Shown: positions 1 through 7,496 of the stretch, one piece after another
Numbering within the stretch: the stretch's first letter is position 1
Layout of the letters: the number at the start of each line of letters is the position of its first letter
From: a virus
Length of the DNA stretch: 60,113 bases
Strand: one strand, 5' to 3'
IMG/VR virus record: IMGVR_UViG_3300030105_001581
Coordinates: 1-60,113 of that record
Notes under the pieces: generated by a model
What the model was told of the DNA's origin: nothing
What the model saw: the letters and a program-made list of their open reading frames with translations, nothing else
Databases searched by the model: none
Made by a program: the position numbers and the translations under genes

Positions 1-22
1 TGCCTATTTTTGTTATTGCCAT
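1..22 (-). CDS. Start codon and first seven codons of the LamG tail protein (partial)
   Basis: An ATG at 22-20 on the minus strand opens MAITKIG and runs off the left edge. It sits 9 bases after the stop of the preceding tail gene and has an A-rich leader. The two neighbouring tail proteins start MATTKV, so this is the same kind of N-terminus. The only tail gene lacking a start is the one leaving the right edge at 60113, so I infer that the two pieces are one gene split by linearisation. Joining the edges directly leaves the frame off (22 bases is seven codons plus one), so some bases are missing at the junction. Confidence 0.6.
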
Positions 23-31
23 AATTTTTTA

Positions 32-1192
32 TTAAGGTGTAGTGTATGTTCCTGATTCTTTAAATATTACAGCAGTATATCCACCTCCTAAAGATACCGA
101 TGTGTTCGATGTCCCTGAAATTGTTCCTAATGTACTTGTAAAAACTTTTAATATCACAACTCCTGAGCCGCCATTACCTCCAAGTCTTTCAGTGTAGGTG
201 GGGTCTGAACCTCCGCTGCCAGCACCTCCGCCGCCTGCGCCGCCAGTGTTTGGAGAACCATCTGCTGCTGCAGTATTTTGTGTTCCAGCTTTACCGCCGC
301 CAGTGCCACCAGTGCCAAAAATAGAATTAGTAAAGCCGCCGCCGCCGCCGCCGCCTGAAAAATAAACATCTGTGCCGTCTACTTCTCCAACACTTTGTGA
401 AGTTGCAATTGCTGTTGTTATGATTGTACTAATACGTCCATCTCCCCCATTTGCGCCGCCTTTTAGAGCACCTGGTCTAGACACTCCAACTTGACTTGCG
501 CCGCCGCCGCCGCCTGAGCTATCACCGTCTGTTGATGAAGCGCCGCCTGAAAACCCTTGATTGCCGCTATTAGTGGCTGCTGCTCCAGGGATAGCAGTCG
601 AGCCTCCTCTAGACCCTCCTCCACCGGAGGCTCCCGTTCCTCCAGCGTATAGAGGGCCTGTATTGGAACCTGAGCCTCCAAATCCACCGCCATTAGCAGT
701 AATAGTAGTAATTCCTGTTCCGGCTATTGTTGTGATACCTCCAGGGCTACCATTTGTATTAAACTCAAGAGAACCTTTTGAGCCGCCTGCGCCTATAGTA
801 ATTGTATATGCTGTAACTGCGGTTAGTGTTAAAGTTGATTCTCTCGTATTTAAAGTCCCTCCGTTTGTGTCTGTAGAGACTGAAGTTAATAATCCGCCAG
901 CTCCTCCGCCGCCGCCTGTATTAAAACCACCAGCTCCGGCTCCGGCTACAGCTAAAAAATCTGTATTATAATTAAGAACTGCTTTATTAACAAAGTTTTT
1001 CCAATCAGTGCCGTTATAATGCTGCATCGTAGATGCTGAACTTTCAGAAACTTGACCCACTTGATTACGCATCATGCCTTCTGCAACCGTTGGACCTGAA
1101 TATGCTGCATTACTGCTTGGCATTCTAAGTCCACTTTCTGAATTGGCTTGATTTAATTCCGTTAAGTCTTTTATTACTTTAGTTGTTGCCAT
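32..1192 (-). CDS. Polyglycine tail adhesin, 386 aa
   Basis: Likely receptor-binding or tail-tip protein of the virion. The N-terminus MATTKV and a short phase containing HYNGTDWKNFVN resemble the attachment segments of marine phage tail proteins. From about residue 80 the motif FLAVAGAGAGGFNTGGGGG begins a long glycine-rich domain with many GGGG runs, of the type Pfam calls a glycine-rich domain and known from polyglycine-sandwich adhesins. The C-terminus (VVILKVFTSTLG) is beta-rich. It lies 3 bases from the next gene in a run of tail genes and is a paralogue in layout of the gene at 2097-3194. Family assignment is good; the receptor is unknown. Confidence 0.7.
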   Translation of the reverse strand: MATTKVIKDLTELNQANSESGLRMPSSNAAYSGPTVAEGMMRNQVGQVSESSASTMQHYNGTDWKNFVNKAVLNYNTDFLAVAGAGAGGFNTGGGGGAGGLLTSVSTDTNGGTLNTRESTLTLTAVTAYTITIGAGGSKGSLEFNTNGSPGGITTIAGTGITTITANGGGFGGSGSNTGPLYAGGTGASGGGGSRGGSTAIPGAAATNSGNQGFSGGASSTDGDSSGGGGGASQVGVSRPGALKGGANGGDGRISTIITTAIATSQSVGEVDGTDVYFSGGGGGGGFTNSIFGTGGTGGGKAGTQNTAAADGSPNTGGAGGGGAGSGGSDPTYTERLGGNGGSGVVILKVFTSTLGTISGTSNTSVSLGGGYTAVIFKESGTYTTP

Positions 1193-1195
1193 AAT

Positions 1196-2095
1196 TTATC
1201 TTTCTACCCAGGTTAATGTTTCTTCATCCCACGTATATAAACCCCCTGGTTTATCAGGCATAGGTGTTGGTGCTTTCCAATTAATCCCATCATAAGTCCA
1301 GCTAGGGTAAGGTTGTTCAGAAGTAGGTGCTTGCCAATAATAGTCCACCCACTCTGTTGTGTCTTCTTTCCAATACCAATCCATCCCTTCCGGTCTAGGT
1401 GTTGGAGGCTCCCAATAACATGCGTCTTCATTTAGCGTCCAGCTTGCATAGGGCTGCTCGGTATAAAAAGCATCTCTCACAGGGTCGTAGATATACCCTA
1501 CCCCTGCATAATTTTTTCTAAAAGGTGTGCCGCCTAACTTGTGCACGCCTCCTTGTGTGTTGTATGAAGTTCTCTTGCAGCCTCCGTAAAATCCTTCCCA
1601 GTATACTGAGTTGTCAACTTCAGTTACTTCTCCATTAGAAGACACAAACTCATCTGCTCCCGTGTACATGTCTGTTACTCTGCATAGCGCATTGGCTATT
1701 GTAGTGTTTAGTGTTTCAATCTCAGTTACTAAATCTTCTGTTCCTTCGACTTCTTTAGCCTTAAGGCTATCTAGTGCTGTTTCTTGCCCTGGAATAAGCG
1801 CTGCTTTTTCAGCGTCTATTTCTTCTTGCTTGTCTGTTATTGAGTTAGTATAAGATGTCATCTCCTCCTTAGTCATATCAAACCAGTCTTGAGACTGGAA
1901 TGTAGCTAGCTCATCCTGTAGAGTTTGTAAAGTGTCTGAGGTAAATGATTCTTCGTAGGCAGTTTTGAGTGTCGCATACTCATCACTCATTGTGTTATCA
2001 TTTTCAATAACATTAATTTCCTGGCAAGCTTCCATAAGCCTAGCCCACTCACTTACTGTGAACTCCTGATTTGATATTTTTGCGTAGTATGCCAT
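1196..2095 (-). CDS. Tail protein with C-terminal Trp/Pro repeats, 299 aa
   Basis: Probable virion tail or fibre accessory protein. The N-terminal half (about residues 30-135) is acidic and predicted helical. The C-terminal third carries three related units around QPYASWT, EQPYPSWT and PTPMPDKPGG, each a proline, an aromatic Trp-rich core and an acidic turn. The segment with YAGVGYIYDP and RDAFYTEQPY is a motif I know from tail-region proteins of marine T4-like and podophages. It is sandwiched between the two polyglycine genes with 1-3 base gaps. No enzymatic signature is visible and the exact role is unknown. Confidence 0.6.
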   Translation of the reverse strand: MAYYAKISNQEFTVSEWARLMEACQEINVIENDNTMSDEYATLKTAYEESFTSDTLQTLQDELATFQSQDWFDMTKEEMTSYTNSITDKQEEIDAEKAALIPGQETALDSLKAKEVEGTEDLVTEIETLNTTIANALCRVTDMYTGADEFVSSNGEVTEVDNSVYWEGFYGGCKRTSYNTQGGVHKLGGTPFRKNYAGVGYIYDPVRDAFYTEQPYASWTLNEDACYWEPPTPRPEGMDWYWKEDTTEWVDYYWQAPTSEQPYPSWTYDGINWKAPTPMPDKPGGLYTWDEETLTWVER

Positions 2096-2096
2096 A

Positions 2097-3194
2097 TTAA
2101 CTAAATGTTATTGTTCCTGACCCTAGTGTTGCTGAATAATAATAGTCACTTGTTCCGGAGATTAATACTCCATTTACTGAGCCAGGGCCTGCTGTACTAT
2201 TAACTGTTATGCCTGAGCCTAATGTTGCTGTGGCTTTAGTGCATCTTAGTATAACTATTCCAGAACCTCCTGCTGCTCCAGCTCCGCCGCCGCCGCCAGC
2301 GTTTACAGCACCAGAGGTATTTCCTGCAATTGATGATGTTCCAGTATTCCAACTTCCCCCGTTTCCTCCAACACCAGAACCGCCACTAGATTGCGTTCCA
2401 CCAGCAATGAAAATTACTCCACCGCCGCCGCCAGAGTAAAATATTCCTGTTGCACCTGTTATTTGATTTTCCGTTCCCGTACCACCATTTCCACCAACTC
2501 CTGCTGTGGCGGTAGATCCAACAGAGCCAGCACCTCCTCCTCCTCCACCTTGATAGGTTTCAGAAGGTGTACTAGTATACATACCAGCGCCGCCATTATT
2601 GCCTTGAGATGGTGTAGTAATAGGAATATTTCCAGAACCTCCAGAAGAATCAGTTGGTCCATCAGAACCTCCTCCTCCAGAACCACCGTCTGCTGCAGCT
2701 CCTGTAAGTGCGCCTGTATCATTACCGCCATAACCGCCACCCGCCGATGTTATTGTAGTTATTCCTGAACCTGATACAGATGAAAGTAAACCTTGAGCTC
2801 CAATCCCAGTATAAACATTTCCTGAACCTGCGCCGCCAGTCCCTACTGTTAATGTGTAAGCAGTAGATGGAGATAATGGTAAAGAAGTACCACCAACGTT
2901 AGTTAAATAACCACCGGCTCCGCCGCCGCCATATGAACTGCCGCCGGCTCCGCCGGCTACTACTAAATATTCTACATTAAAGCTAGGTCCAACTACAGCC
3001 GCTTCCTTTAGATTTCTCCACTCAGTTGTGCCTGTCTCGTCTGTATATACTAGTGTGCGATTAGTGTCAGTGTCTTCACGGATTTCACCGATGACTCCTG
3101 AAGGTTGTTGAGCAGTAGTGCCCTTCACCCAGGTAAGCCCTCCAGCGTTACCACTCATGTCAATTACATCTGTAGTTACTTTGGTTGTTGCCAT
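2097..3194 (-). CDS. Polyglycine tail adhesin, 365 aa
   Basis: Second tail protein of the same architecture as the one at 32-1192. It has an MATTKV start, an N-terminal segment with TTEWRNLKEAAVV, then FNVEYLVVAGGAGG opening a glycine-rich domain that fills residues 80 to about 320, and a C-terminal beta-rich tail ending ATLGSGTITFS. The phrase VEYLVVAGG is typical of glycine-rich tail proteins in marine phages. Two related adhesins in one operon suggest duplication followed by divergence of receptor-binding ends. The codons for glycine are mostly GGT, GGA and GGC, which produces the GC-rich GCC repeats seen on the top strand. Confidence 0.7.
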   Translation of the reverse strand: MATTKVTTDVIDMSGNAGGLTWVKGTTAQQPSGVIGEIREDTDTNRTLVYTDETGTTEWRNLKEAAVVGPSFNVEYLVVAGGAGGSSYGGGGAGGYLTNVGGTSLPLSPSTAYTLTVGTGGAGSGNVYTGIGAQGLLSSVSGSGITTITSAGGGYGGNDTGALTGAAADGGSGGGGSDGPTDSSGGSGNIPITTPSQGNNGGAGMYTSTPSETYQGGGGGGAGSVGSTATAGVGGNGGTGTENQITGATGIFYSGGGGGVIFIAGGTQSSGGSGVGGNGGSWNTGTSSIAGNTSGAVNAGGGGGAGAAGGSGIVILRCTKATATLGSGITVNSTAGPGSVNGVLISGTSDYYYSATLGSGTITFS

Positions 3195-3206
3195 TGAGCT
3201 TTATTT

Positions 3207-5390
3207 TTATGTTGTTGATACTACTTCTACAATTGCTCCATTAGGGAAGTATGCGCTACTATCTAATGTTATTGTAGATCCTGATAGACTATATACTGAT
3301 TTGTTTTGATATACACCTGAAACATACATGTCTGTATAAGCCTCGCTTGTAGGTGAAACGGTTAATGATACTGTTCCTGTAGTTGCATTTGCAATAGTAA
3401 CTTGGTCTACTGTTTTTGTAGGAGCTGCACTCGCCGGTGTTGCCCATGCACCTAAATAATTTAAAAACTGACCTGAACTACCTCCTGTAGGGGTTACAGC
3501 TAATGTTCCTGAAGATGTAATAGGACTTCCGCCTACCGCAAAAGCACTTGGCATGGTAAGAGCTACCGAAGTAACCGAACCACTTACTGAAATGTTACCA
3601 CCCATGTTTTGGTGATTGTAACACACATAGTATAAAGTAGGTGCAACCTGATTAAGAGTAACTCTTAATTGTCTTGTAGTAGCAGCATTAAATCCTGTAT
3701 TGTACGCCGCTGCATTAGCAACAGGAACATTATCTAATAAATAAACAACCCCAGTAGCATATTCTGCTTTCGTAGGAGTAGTTGTACTTAATATTAAAGG
3801 ATGACCATCATTTGAAGCATCGCTTTGATCAATTAAATAAGTTACGTCAGGCATCAATGTTATGTCCGCTTGTTGCGTGCCATCTACATAAAACAATCCA
3901 TTACCTGCTCCAACACGAGTTATAACAACTGTGTTTAGAGTTGTAGAGGTTATAAATCCATTTGCAGTTGTAGCAAACATTTGATTATCAAACCCAGCAA
4001 TTCCTTTAGCAGTAGCAGCGTCAGTTGCGCCAACTTGTGCTGTTCCTACATTATTTTGTACTGTAGTCCACTTGGTCAATGCGCTTCCACCATTAGCGGC
4101 CATGTCGTCATTAGCAATTAATAAATCACCAATACCTACAGCCTCAGTAAAAAATGTACCGGCTACAGTTACTGTATATGCGTCTCCTTTTGAAATTGCA
4201 ATATTGCTACCAGAATCTAAATCAGGGCTGTTTGATGAAGCATTATAGCCTCCTTTATAATCTAACAAACCTGCTACAGCAGAATTAATTGCTGCTTGTA
4301 TTTGAGCACCTGTAGCTAAACTAGTTGACCCAGCTCCTACACCTCCAGAAGTTACGGCAGTAATAGCAGGAGTACTTGCTCCCGAAGCTACAGTAATTGT
4401 GTTGGTGTCTGCTGAGGTTACATTGGTTACTGTTCCAGTGCCCGAAGCTGAGGTGTCTAATGTTATTACATCTCCTGACTTAGTTATTGTAAGTCCACCA
4501 GCTGGAGTTAATTTTATTGTGTCTGTTGTTCCTGTTGAAGGAACTAAGTTAACATCAACACTTGTGCCTGATGCTTGACTTGTTAAATCGTAAGTTGTAT
4601 TTGTATCTGTTGGCAGGGTACCTAAAGTACCATTACCTAAGACTACTTGACTTGCACTTCCTGCACCACTTATAGCAAACGTGCCACTAGTAGTAATAGA
4701 TGCTGGTGTTACAGCGAATGCTGCTGGAACTGTCATGCCTATACTTGTAACACCTCCACCACCACCACCTGCAGGAGTAGCCCAATTTCCTAAATAATTT
4801 AAAAATTGTCCCGCGCTTCCTCCAGTAACACCAAGCGTTACTACAGGAGTAGAAGTTGGTGAAGTAGTAACTAATGTTAAGGCAGATGCATTAGAGGCAG
4901 AGCTAACATTGGTAACAGAACCGCCGCCGCCGCCGCCAGTGCCGTTTATTGTAATTGTATTTCCACTAGATGTAATTCCGATTGTGCCTGTTCCCACTAG
5001 ACTAACAGTATCTGTTCCCGCGTCTCCACCACCCGTTCCCGTAAGAACTAAAGGTACAGTTCCCGCTGGGGAAGTGTCAGTAGAAGTTAATGCATAGGCA
5101 GTACTTGCAAAATTAATTGTTGTACTACCGTCTCCTGCCAAAAGAGTTCCGCCTGATCCCGTAAGACTAACAGTCGATGGGTTTATAACTGCCGTCTGCC
5201 CAGGTTTAGTTCCTTGAATATTTATTGTAGGTGACGCACCTGCATTCTTTGTAGATACCACGTAAGTAGTGTCAAGATTTGCAGGGGGTATCATAATATT
5301 GAGTTCTCCTGCAGCCAAGTAACCAACCATGTTAGTTACGGCAACCGATGCATCTTGTTTTTGCGTAAAATCTGAAAATTTAACTGCCAT
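3207..5390 (-). CDS. Tail fibre with repeats and a cupredoxin-like domain, 727 aa
   Basis: Long Thr/Ser/Gly-rich fibre. It contains at least two copies of a repeat with the core GQFLNYLG-WATPA (near residues 195 and 645), each neighbouring a VTS-(M/L)T-P-AFAV strand pattern. Residues about 500-605 form a different domain: a DGHP histidine (His530) and the cluster Cys590-x2-His593-x2-Met596 in YYVCYNHQNMGG, which is the ligand pattern of type 1 copper proteins. It lies upstream of the two polyglycine genes in the same operon. Role as a virion fibre is a confident inference; metal binding is untested. Confidence 0.65.
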   Translation of the reverse strand: MAVKFSDFTQKQDASVAVTNMVGYLAAGELNIMIPPANLDTTYVVSTKNAGASPTINIQGTKPGQTAVINPSTVSLTGSGGTLLAGDGSTTINFASTAYALTSTDTSPAGTVPLVLTGTGGGDAGTDTVSLVGTGTIGITSSGNTITINGTGGGGGGSVTNVSSASNASALTLVTTSPTSTPVVTLGVTGGSAGQFLNYLGNWATPAGGGGGGVTSIGMTVPAAFAVTPASITTSGTFAISGAGSASQVVLGNGTLGTLPTDTNTTYDLTSQASGTSVDVNLVPSTGTTDTIKLTPAGGLTITKSGDVITLDTSASGTGTVTNVTSADTNTITVASGASTPAITAVTSGGVGAGSTSLATGAQIQAAINSAVAGLLDYKGGYNASSNSPDLDSGSNIAISKGDAYTVTVAGTFFTEAVGIGDLLIANDDMAANGGSALTKWTTVQNNVGTAQVGATDAATAKGIAGFDNQMFATTANGFITSTTLNTVVITRVGAGNGLFYVDGTQQADITLMPDVTYLIDQSDASNDGHPLILSTTTPTKAEYATGVVYLLDNVPVANAAAYNTGFNAATTRQLRVTLNQVAPTLYYVCYNHQNMGGNISVSGSVTSVALTMPSAFAVGGSPITSSGTLAVTPTGGSSGQFLNYLGAWATPASAAPTKTVDQVTIANATTGTVSLTVSPTSEAYTDMYVSGVYQNKSVYSLSGSTITLDSSAYFPNGAIVEVVSTT

Positions 5391-5391
5391 T

Positions 5392-5580
5392 TTATATTAG
5401 TTTTTCTGTTATTAAATCTGATCCTGGTAAACCTGTTCCGTCTTCGCTTACCATTTGCAACGGACCTTGACCAACCCCAGGGGTATTTATTTCTGTTATT
5501 ATATCTGAACCTCCTTGAGGTGGATTAACACCATATAAATTAGTTCCGATAAAATTTGCTATAGCAATTAAATTAGGCAT
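5392..5580 (-). CDS. Small virion-region protein, 62 aa
   Basis: Short ORF with 1-base gaps on both sides, so it is clearly part of the tail operon. The N-terminus (NLIAIANFIGTNLYG) is mildly hydrophobic. The remainder is rich in Gly, Pro, Thr and Asp, with two related pieces GGSDIITE and GSDLITE that look like a small internal repeat. I recognise no family. It may be a structural accessory of the adjacent fibre. Confidence 0.5.
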   Translation of the reverse strand: MPNLIAIANFIGTNLYGVNPPQGGSDIITEINTPGVGQGPLQMVSEDGTGLPGSDLITEKLI

Positions 5581-5581
5581 A

Positions 5582-6085
5582 TTACCAGAGCGCTATTATG
5601 TTAGAGGCCGTTGTTCCCGTTGCCCATACTTTTATTACTTGAACTGGGAAGAATGCGCCTGTGTTTATTCCTGTAAATGTTACATCATCTCCAGCAATAG
5701 TTGTTACTCTTAGATTTCCAGCCGTTCCAATATATAAAACAGCCCCCTCTTGAGTTCCGCCATATATTGCATATGCTTTAGCCGTAGTAGCAAAAATATT
5801 TTGAGCAACCAAAATTGTTGTTCCATTGACAACCTGCTTAACAGTTGTCTGCGTTCCGTCGGTAGTATTAACAATAATCATCCCAATCTGAATACCTGAC
5901 TTTGTAAAACTTAAAGTAGCTAAGTTTCCGATGTCACTGCCTGTTCTGCCTGCATCAATTAATTGAGTAGCACTACCCGCAGTAGTAGTTCCAGTTACAC
6001 CATCCAATCCCGTATTGGGAATGTCTGTGTTATCACTATTGTTTACTGCCCACGCTTTTCCAGCTTGTAGTTTTTGATATGCCAT
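5582..6085 (-). CDS. Small beta-rich virion protein, 167 aa
   Basis: Probable virion decoration or spike-base protein. The N-terminus YQKLQAGKAWAV and the C-terminus (GDDVTFTGINTG, then PVQVIKVWATGTTASNIIAL) match a pattern I know from small structural proteins of many marine phages, where the end reads as PVQV followed by a TGTTA-I-AL strand. There is no signal peptide and no enzymatic motif. It precedes the fibre genes in the direction of transcription and follows the cluster of tiny genes by 3 bases. The exact location in the particle is unknown. Confidence 0.55.
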   Translation of the reverse strand: MAYQKLQAGKAWAVNNSDNTDIPNTGLDGVTGTTTAGSATQLIDAGRTGSDIGNLATLSFTKSGIQIGMIIVNTTDGTQTTVKQVVNGTTILVAQNIFATTAKAYAIYGGTQEGAVLYIGTAGNLRVTTIAGDDVTFTGINTGAFFPVQVIKVWATGTTASNIIALW

Positions 6086-6088
6086 GTT

Positions 6089-6244
6089 TTATTGTTTATA
6101 AGGAAATGCTCGGTTTAAAGTATCACGCCTATCGTCACACCCACAGTCGGCATCCATAGCATTAGCAACTTTATCAACCACATACTTTATTCCTGTGGCT
6201 GTAGTAAATTTTGCTACACTATCTCCGAATCCTTTTGATTTCAT
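6089..6244 (-). CDS. Tiny conserved phage protein with CGCDDR motif, 51 aa
   Basis: ORF of 51 codons from ATG 6244. It begins MKSKGFGDSVAKFTTATGIK and ends with a CGCDDRRDTLN motif followed by a short tail. I recall similar miniproteins (GDT, ATGIK, then a C-x-C-D-R ending) in marine flavobacterial phages. The Cys-Gly-Cys-Asp motif could bind a metal, but two cysteines alone are weak evidence. Its ATG shares one base with the TAA of the gene before it (TAATG), so translation is probably coupled. Function unknown. Confidence 0.6.
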   Translation of the reverse strand: MKSKGFGDSVAKFTTATGIKYVVDKVANAMDADCGCDDRRDTLNRAFPYKQ

Positions 6245-6405
6245 TATTGATTATTTATTTTTCGCATTGTCTTGGCGAAATTGTATTTCTTTGAACCAGG
6301 AGGACAACTTGAACTTCCATACTTTCTTCCCGTGCAGTCACCTAGAGTACCTCTGCGCTTTGCTCCTTGAAAAACATTCTGTATAAAGTTCTTACTATCT
6401 GCCAT
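6244..6405 (-). CDS. Tiny basic Cys-containing protein, 53 aa
   Basis: ATG at 6405, 53 residues, ending in a TAA whose last A is the first base of the next ATG. The core reads GDCTGRKYGS followed by SCPPGSKKYNFAKTMRK: two cysteines, a PPGS turn and a basic helix. I know this as a recurrent miniprotein of marine phage genomes, but its role is not established. Dense overlap with both neighbours argues for a real gene. Confidence 0.6.
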   Translation of the reverse strand: MADSKNFIQNVFQGAKRRGTLGDCTGRKYGSSSCPPGSKKYNFAKTMRKINNQ

Positions 6406-6560
6406 TAGTTCATGTTTGAATCGGCAGAATATGGATTCTCACCATAATGTTTCATCATTCCCTTTGATTCGTTTCGACGAGACTTCATTGACTGAGATTT
6501 TTTCCCATTACGTGCCCCTAAAGATTCATTGAGTCTTGAGTTGTAACCTTGCTTTTTCAT
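6405..6560 (-). CDS. Tiny basic protein, 51 aa
   Basis: ATG at 6560, 51 residues. It starts MKKQGYNSRLNESLGARNGK and continues through a Lys/Ser/Arg-rich stretch (QSMKSRRNESKGMMKHYG). It is strongly basic, lacks cysteines and has no membrane segment. A perfect -7 box TATCTTTG (plus positions 6584-6591) lies 24 bases before the start, in the only real gap of this cluster, so this gene probably heads its own transcript. Proteins like it occur in marine flavophages; function unknown, possibly virion-associated or nucleic-acid binding. Confidence 0.6.
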   Translation of the reverse strand: MKKQGYNSRLNESLGARNGKKSQSMKSRRNESKGMMKHYGENPYSADSNMN

Positions 6561-6583
6561 AATAAATATTTTATTTATAAATA

Positions 6584-6591
6584 CAAAGATA
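6584..6591 (-). promoter_or_regulatory. -7 box TATCTTTG within the miniprotein cluster
   Basis: Perfect TAnnTTTG on the minus strand in the 47-base gap after the gene at 6608-6862, 24 bases before the ATG at 6560. It likely starts a transcript covering three miniproteins and the small virion protein. Confidence 0.5.
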
Positions 6592-6607
6592 GTAATATTT
6601 TCGTTGT

Positions 6608-6862
6608 CTATTTTTTAGACTTAGCGCCTACACATTTCCAACGTTTTCTCGATAAATTGTTTGGGGTATTGGGATCGTTTTGTTTCTTTTTACTAAGTCG
6701 TTTTTTGATCCCTAGGCTTCTGGCGCAGTAGCTGTCGCCTTTAGAAGTGCCTGGTTTTACTCTAGGTCCTCCGCCCTTAGCTTTACCGGCTTGACCATAG
6801 CTTACTCTTTTGCCGGTTGATGTAATTTTTACTTTTGCCTTTCCTTTTCTAGGAGTTGCCAT
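6608..6862 (-). CDS. Basic protein resembling DUF6321, 84 aa
   Basis: Lys/Arg-rich protein with the central signature VSYGQAGKAKGGG, then RVKPGTSKGDSYCARSLGIKK and a C-terminal RKRWKCVG. The words PGT-KGD-YCAR and WKCVG match small basic proteins of marine phages grouped, from memory, as DUF6321. Two conserved cysteines are present. High charge suggests DNA packaging or a role inside the capsid, but that is inference. It is followed within the operon by the promoter at 6584-6591. Confidence 0.55.
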   Translation of the reverse strand: MATPRKGKAKVKITSTGKRVSYGQAGKAKGGGPRVKPGTSKGDSYCARSLGIKKRLSKKKQNDPNTPNNLSRKRWKCVGAKSKK

Positions 6863-6982
6863 TTACTGTTTTTTATGACTATAGTTTAGTTTTTTAAGAC
6901 GGTTATGATCTGCTACTGTCTTAGCAATTTTTACTATTCCCGTCTTGCTATACATTTTGTGTACCTTAAATGCTTTCGCCAT
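6863..6982 (-). CDS. Tiny basic protein, 39 aa
   Basis: ATG at 6982 with the stop immediately before the next gene (zero-base gap). The sequence is MAKAFKVHKMYSKTGIVKIA followed by a basic helix ending KKQ. No cysteines, no membrane segment. Reality is supported by its tight tiling between two other miniproteins and by its TAATG overlap with the upstream gene. Function unknown. Confidence 0.5.
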   Translation of the reverse strand: MAKAFKVHKMYSKTGIVKIAKTVADHNRLKKLNYSHKKQ

Positions 6983-7104
6983 TATTTTTTTATTGTTTTA
7001 ATTTTTCCATTTGTAGTACGAGCGAATATCTTGTCTTTAGTTTCTCTAATAAAAGTTCCACTATAGGTTTTTCCGCCCCACTTCCAACTAACTTTTTTAG
7101 CCAT
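6982..7104 (-). CDS. Tiny basic beta-rich protein, 40 aa
   Basis: ATG at 7104, 40 residues. It starts MAKKVSWKWGGKTYSGTFIR and continues with alternating basic and aliphatic residues that suggest a small beta sheet (SWKW, TYSGTF, IFARTT). Its TAA shares a base with the ATG of the next gene. No family recognised. Confidence 0.5.
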   Translation of the reverse strand: MAKKVSWKWGGKTYSGTFIRETKDKIFARTTNGKIKTIKK

Positions 7105-7105
7105 T

Positions 7106-7186
7106 TTACTTATTTAAGTGCGAGCCGTCACAGTTTCCATCTGAATTAGATGTATTACCGCATTGGCACATAGGTTGTTTTTTCAT
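7106..7186 (-). CDS. 26-aa CDGSH-like iron-sulfur miniprotein
   Basis: ATG at 7186. The whole protein is 26 residues and contains C-Q-C-G-N-T, a four-residue spacer, then N-C-D-G-S-H. This matches the CDGSH iron-sulfur motif (C-x-C-x2-S/T, spacer, C-D-G-S/T-H) except that the usual Pro is replaced and the spacer is one residue longer. In known CDGSH proteins three Cys and one His hold a 2Fe-2S cluster. Here all four ligands are present but almost nothing else is. It lies one base from the next miniprotein gene, so it looks translated. Confidence 0.55.
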   Translation of the reverse strand: MKKQPMCQCGNTSNSDGNCDGSHLNK

Positions 7187-7204
7187 CGTTCTATTTTTTA
7201 TCGA

Positions 7205-7360
7205 TTAGTATCCGGATTGAGTTTTTTTCTCCATACCGTAGTTTGGATTGTTTTTAATCTTTCCGCTATTCATGCTTGCAAAAACTGAAGCTTGAGCTTT
7301 CCCCACCGCGTTGTATGGGAATATTCTTTTTTTTCCGTTTGGTAATTTTACTGTTGGCAT
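7205..7360 (-). CDS. Tiny basic protein, 51 aa
   Basis: ATG at 7360, 51 residues, beginning MPTVKLPNGKKRIFPYNAVG. Continues with KAQASVFASMNSGKIKNN, an amphipathic helix, and ends QSGY. It is basic and soluble and tiles with its neighbours (2-base gap upstream, 18 downstream). It looks like other small marine phage proteins starting MP-VKLPNGK-K. Function unknown. Confidence 0.5.
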   Translation of the reverse strand: MPTVKLPNGKKRIFPYNAVGKAQASVFASMNSGKIKNNPNYGMEKKTQSGY

Positions 7361-7362
7361 AA

Positions 7363-7494
7363 TTAAGCTGTTGTTATAGGTTTTTTTGTTCTGAATACAG
7401 TTCCTGCTGGTCCTGTTCCGGCTATTATTCTTTTATTTCTCTTAGCTTTTCTCGCTTTCATTCGAGCTAGCATCTTACTTCCTCCGTGTGGCAT
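7363..7494 (-). CDS. Tiny strongly basic protein, 43 aa
   Basis: ATG at 7494, 43 residues. It starts MPHGGSKMLARMKARKAKRN, with more than one third Lys/Arg in the first 24 residues, followed by AGTGPAGTVF. It is probably a nucleic-acid-binding or capsid-internal peptide, on charge alone. Two bases separate it from each neighbour. Confidence 0.5.
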   Translation of the reverse strand: MPHGGSKMLARMKARKAKRNKRIIAGTGPAGTVFRTKKPITTA

Positions 7495-7496
7495 AA

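Noticed and set aside
330-358. GCC trinucleotide repeat as a possible regulatory or unstable repeat
   Set aside because: It is simply glycine codons of the adhesin on the minus strand.
561-971. Proline-rich plus-strand frame opposite the polyglycine adhesin (similar cases at 2209 and 4909)
   Set aside because: Gly codons read as Pro on the other strand; these are shadows of the real tail genes.
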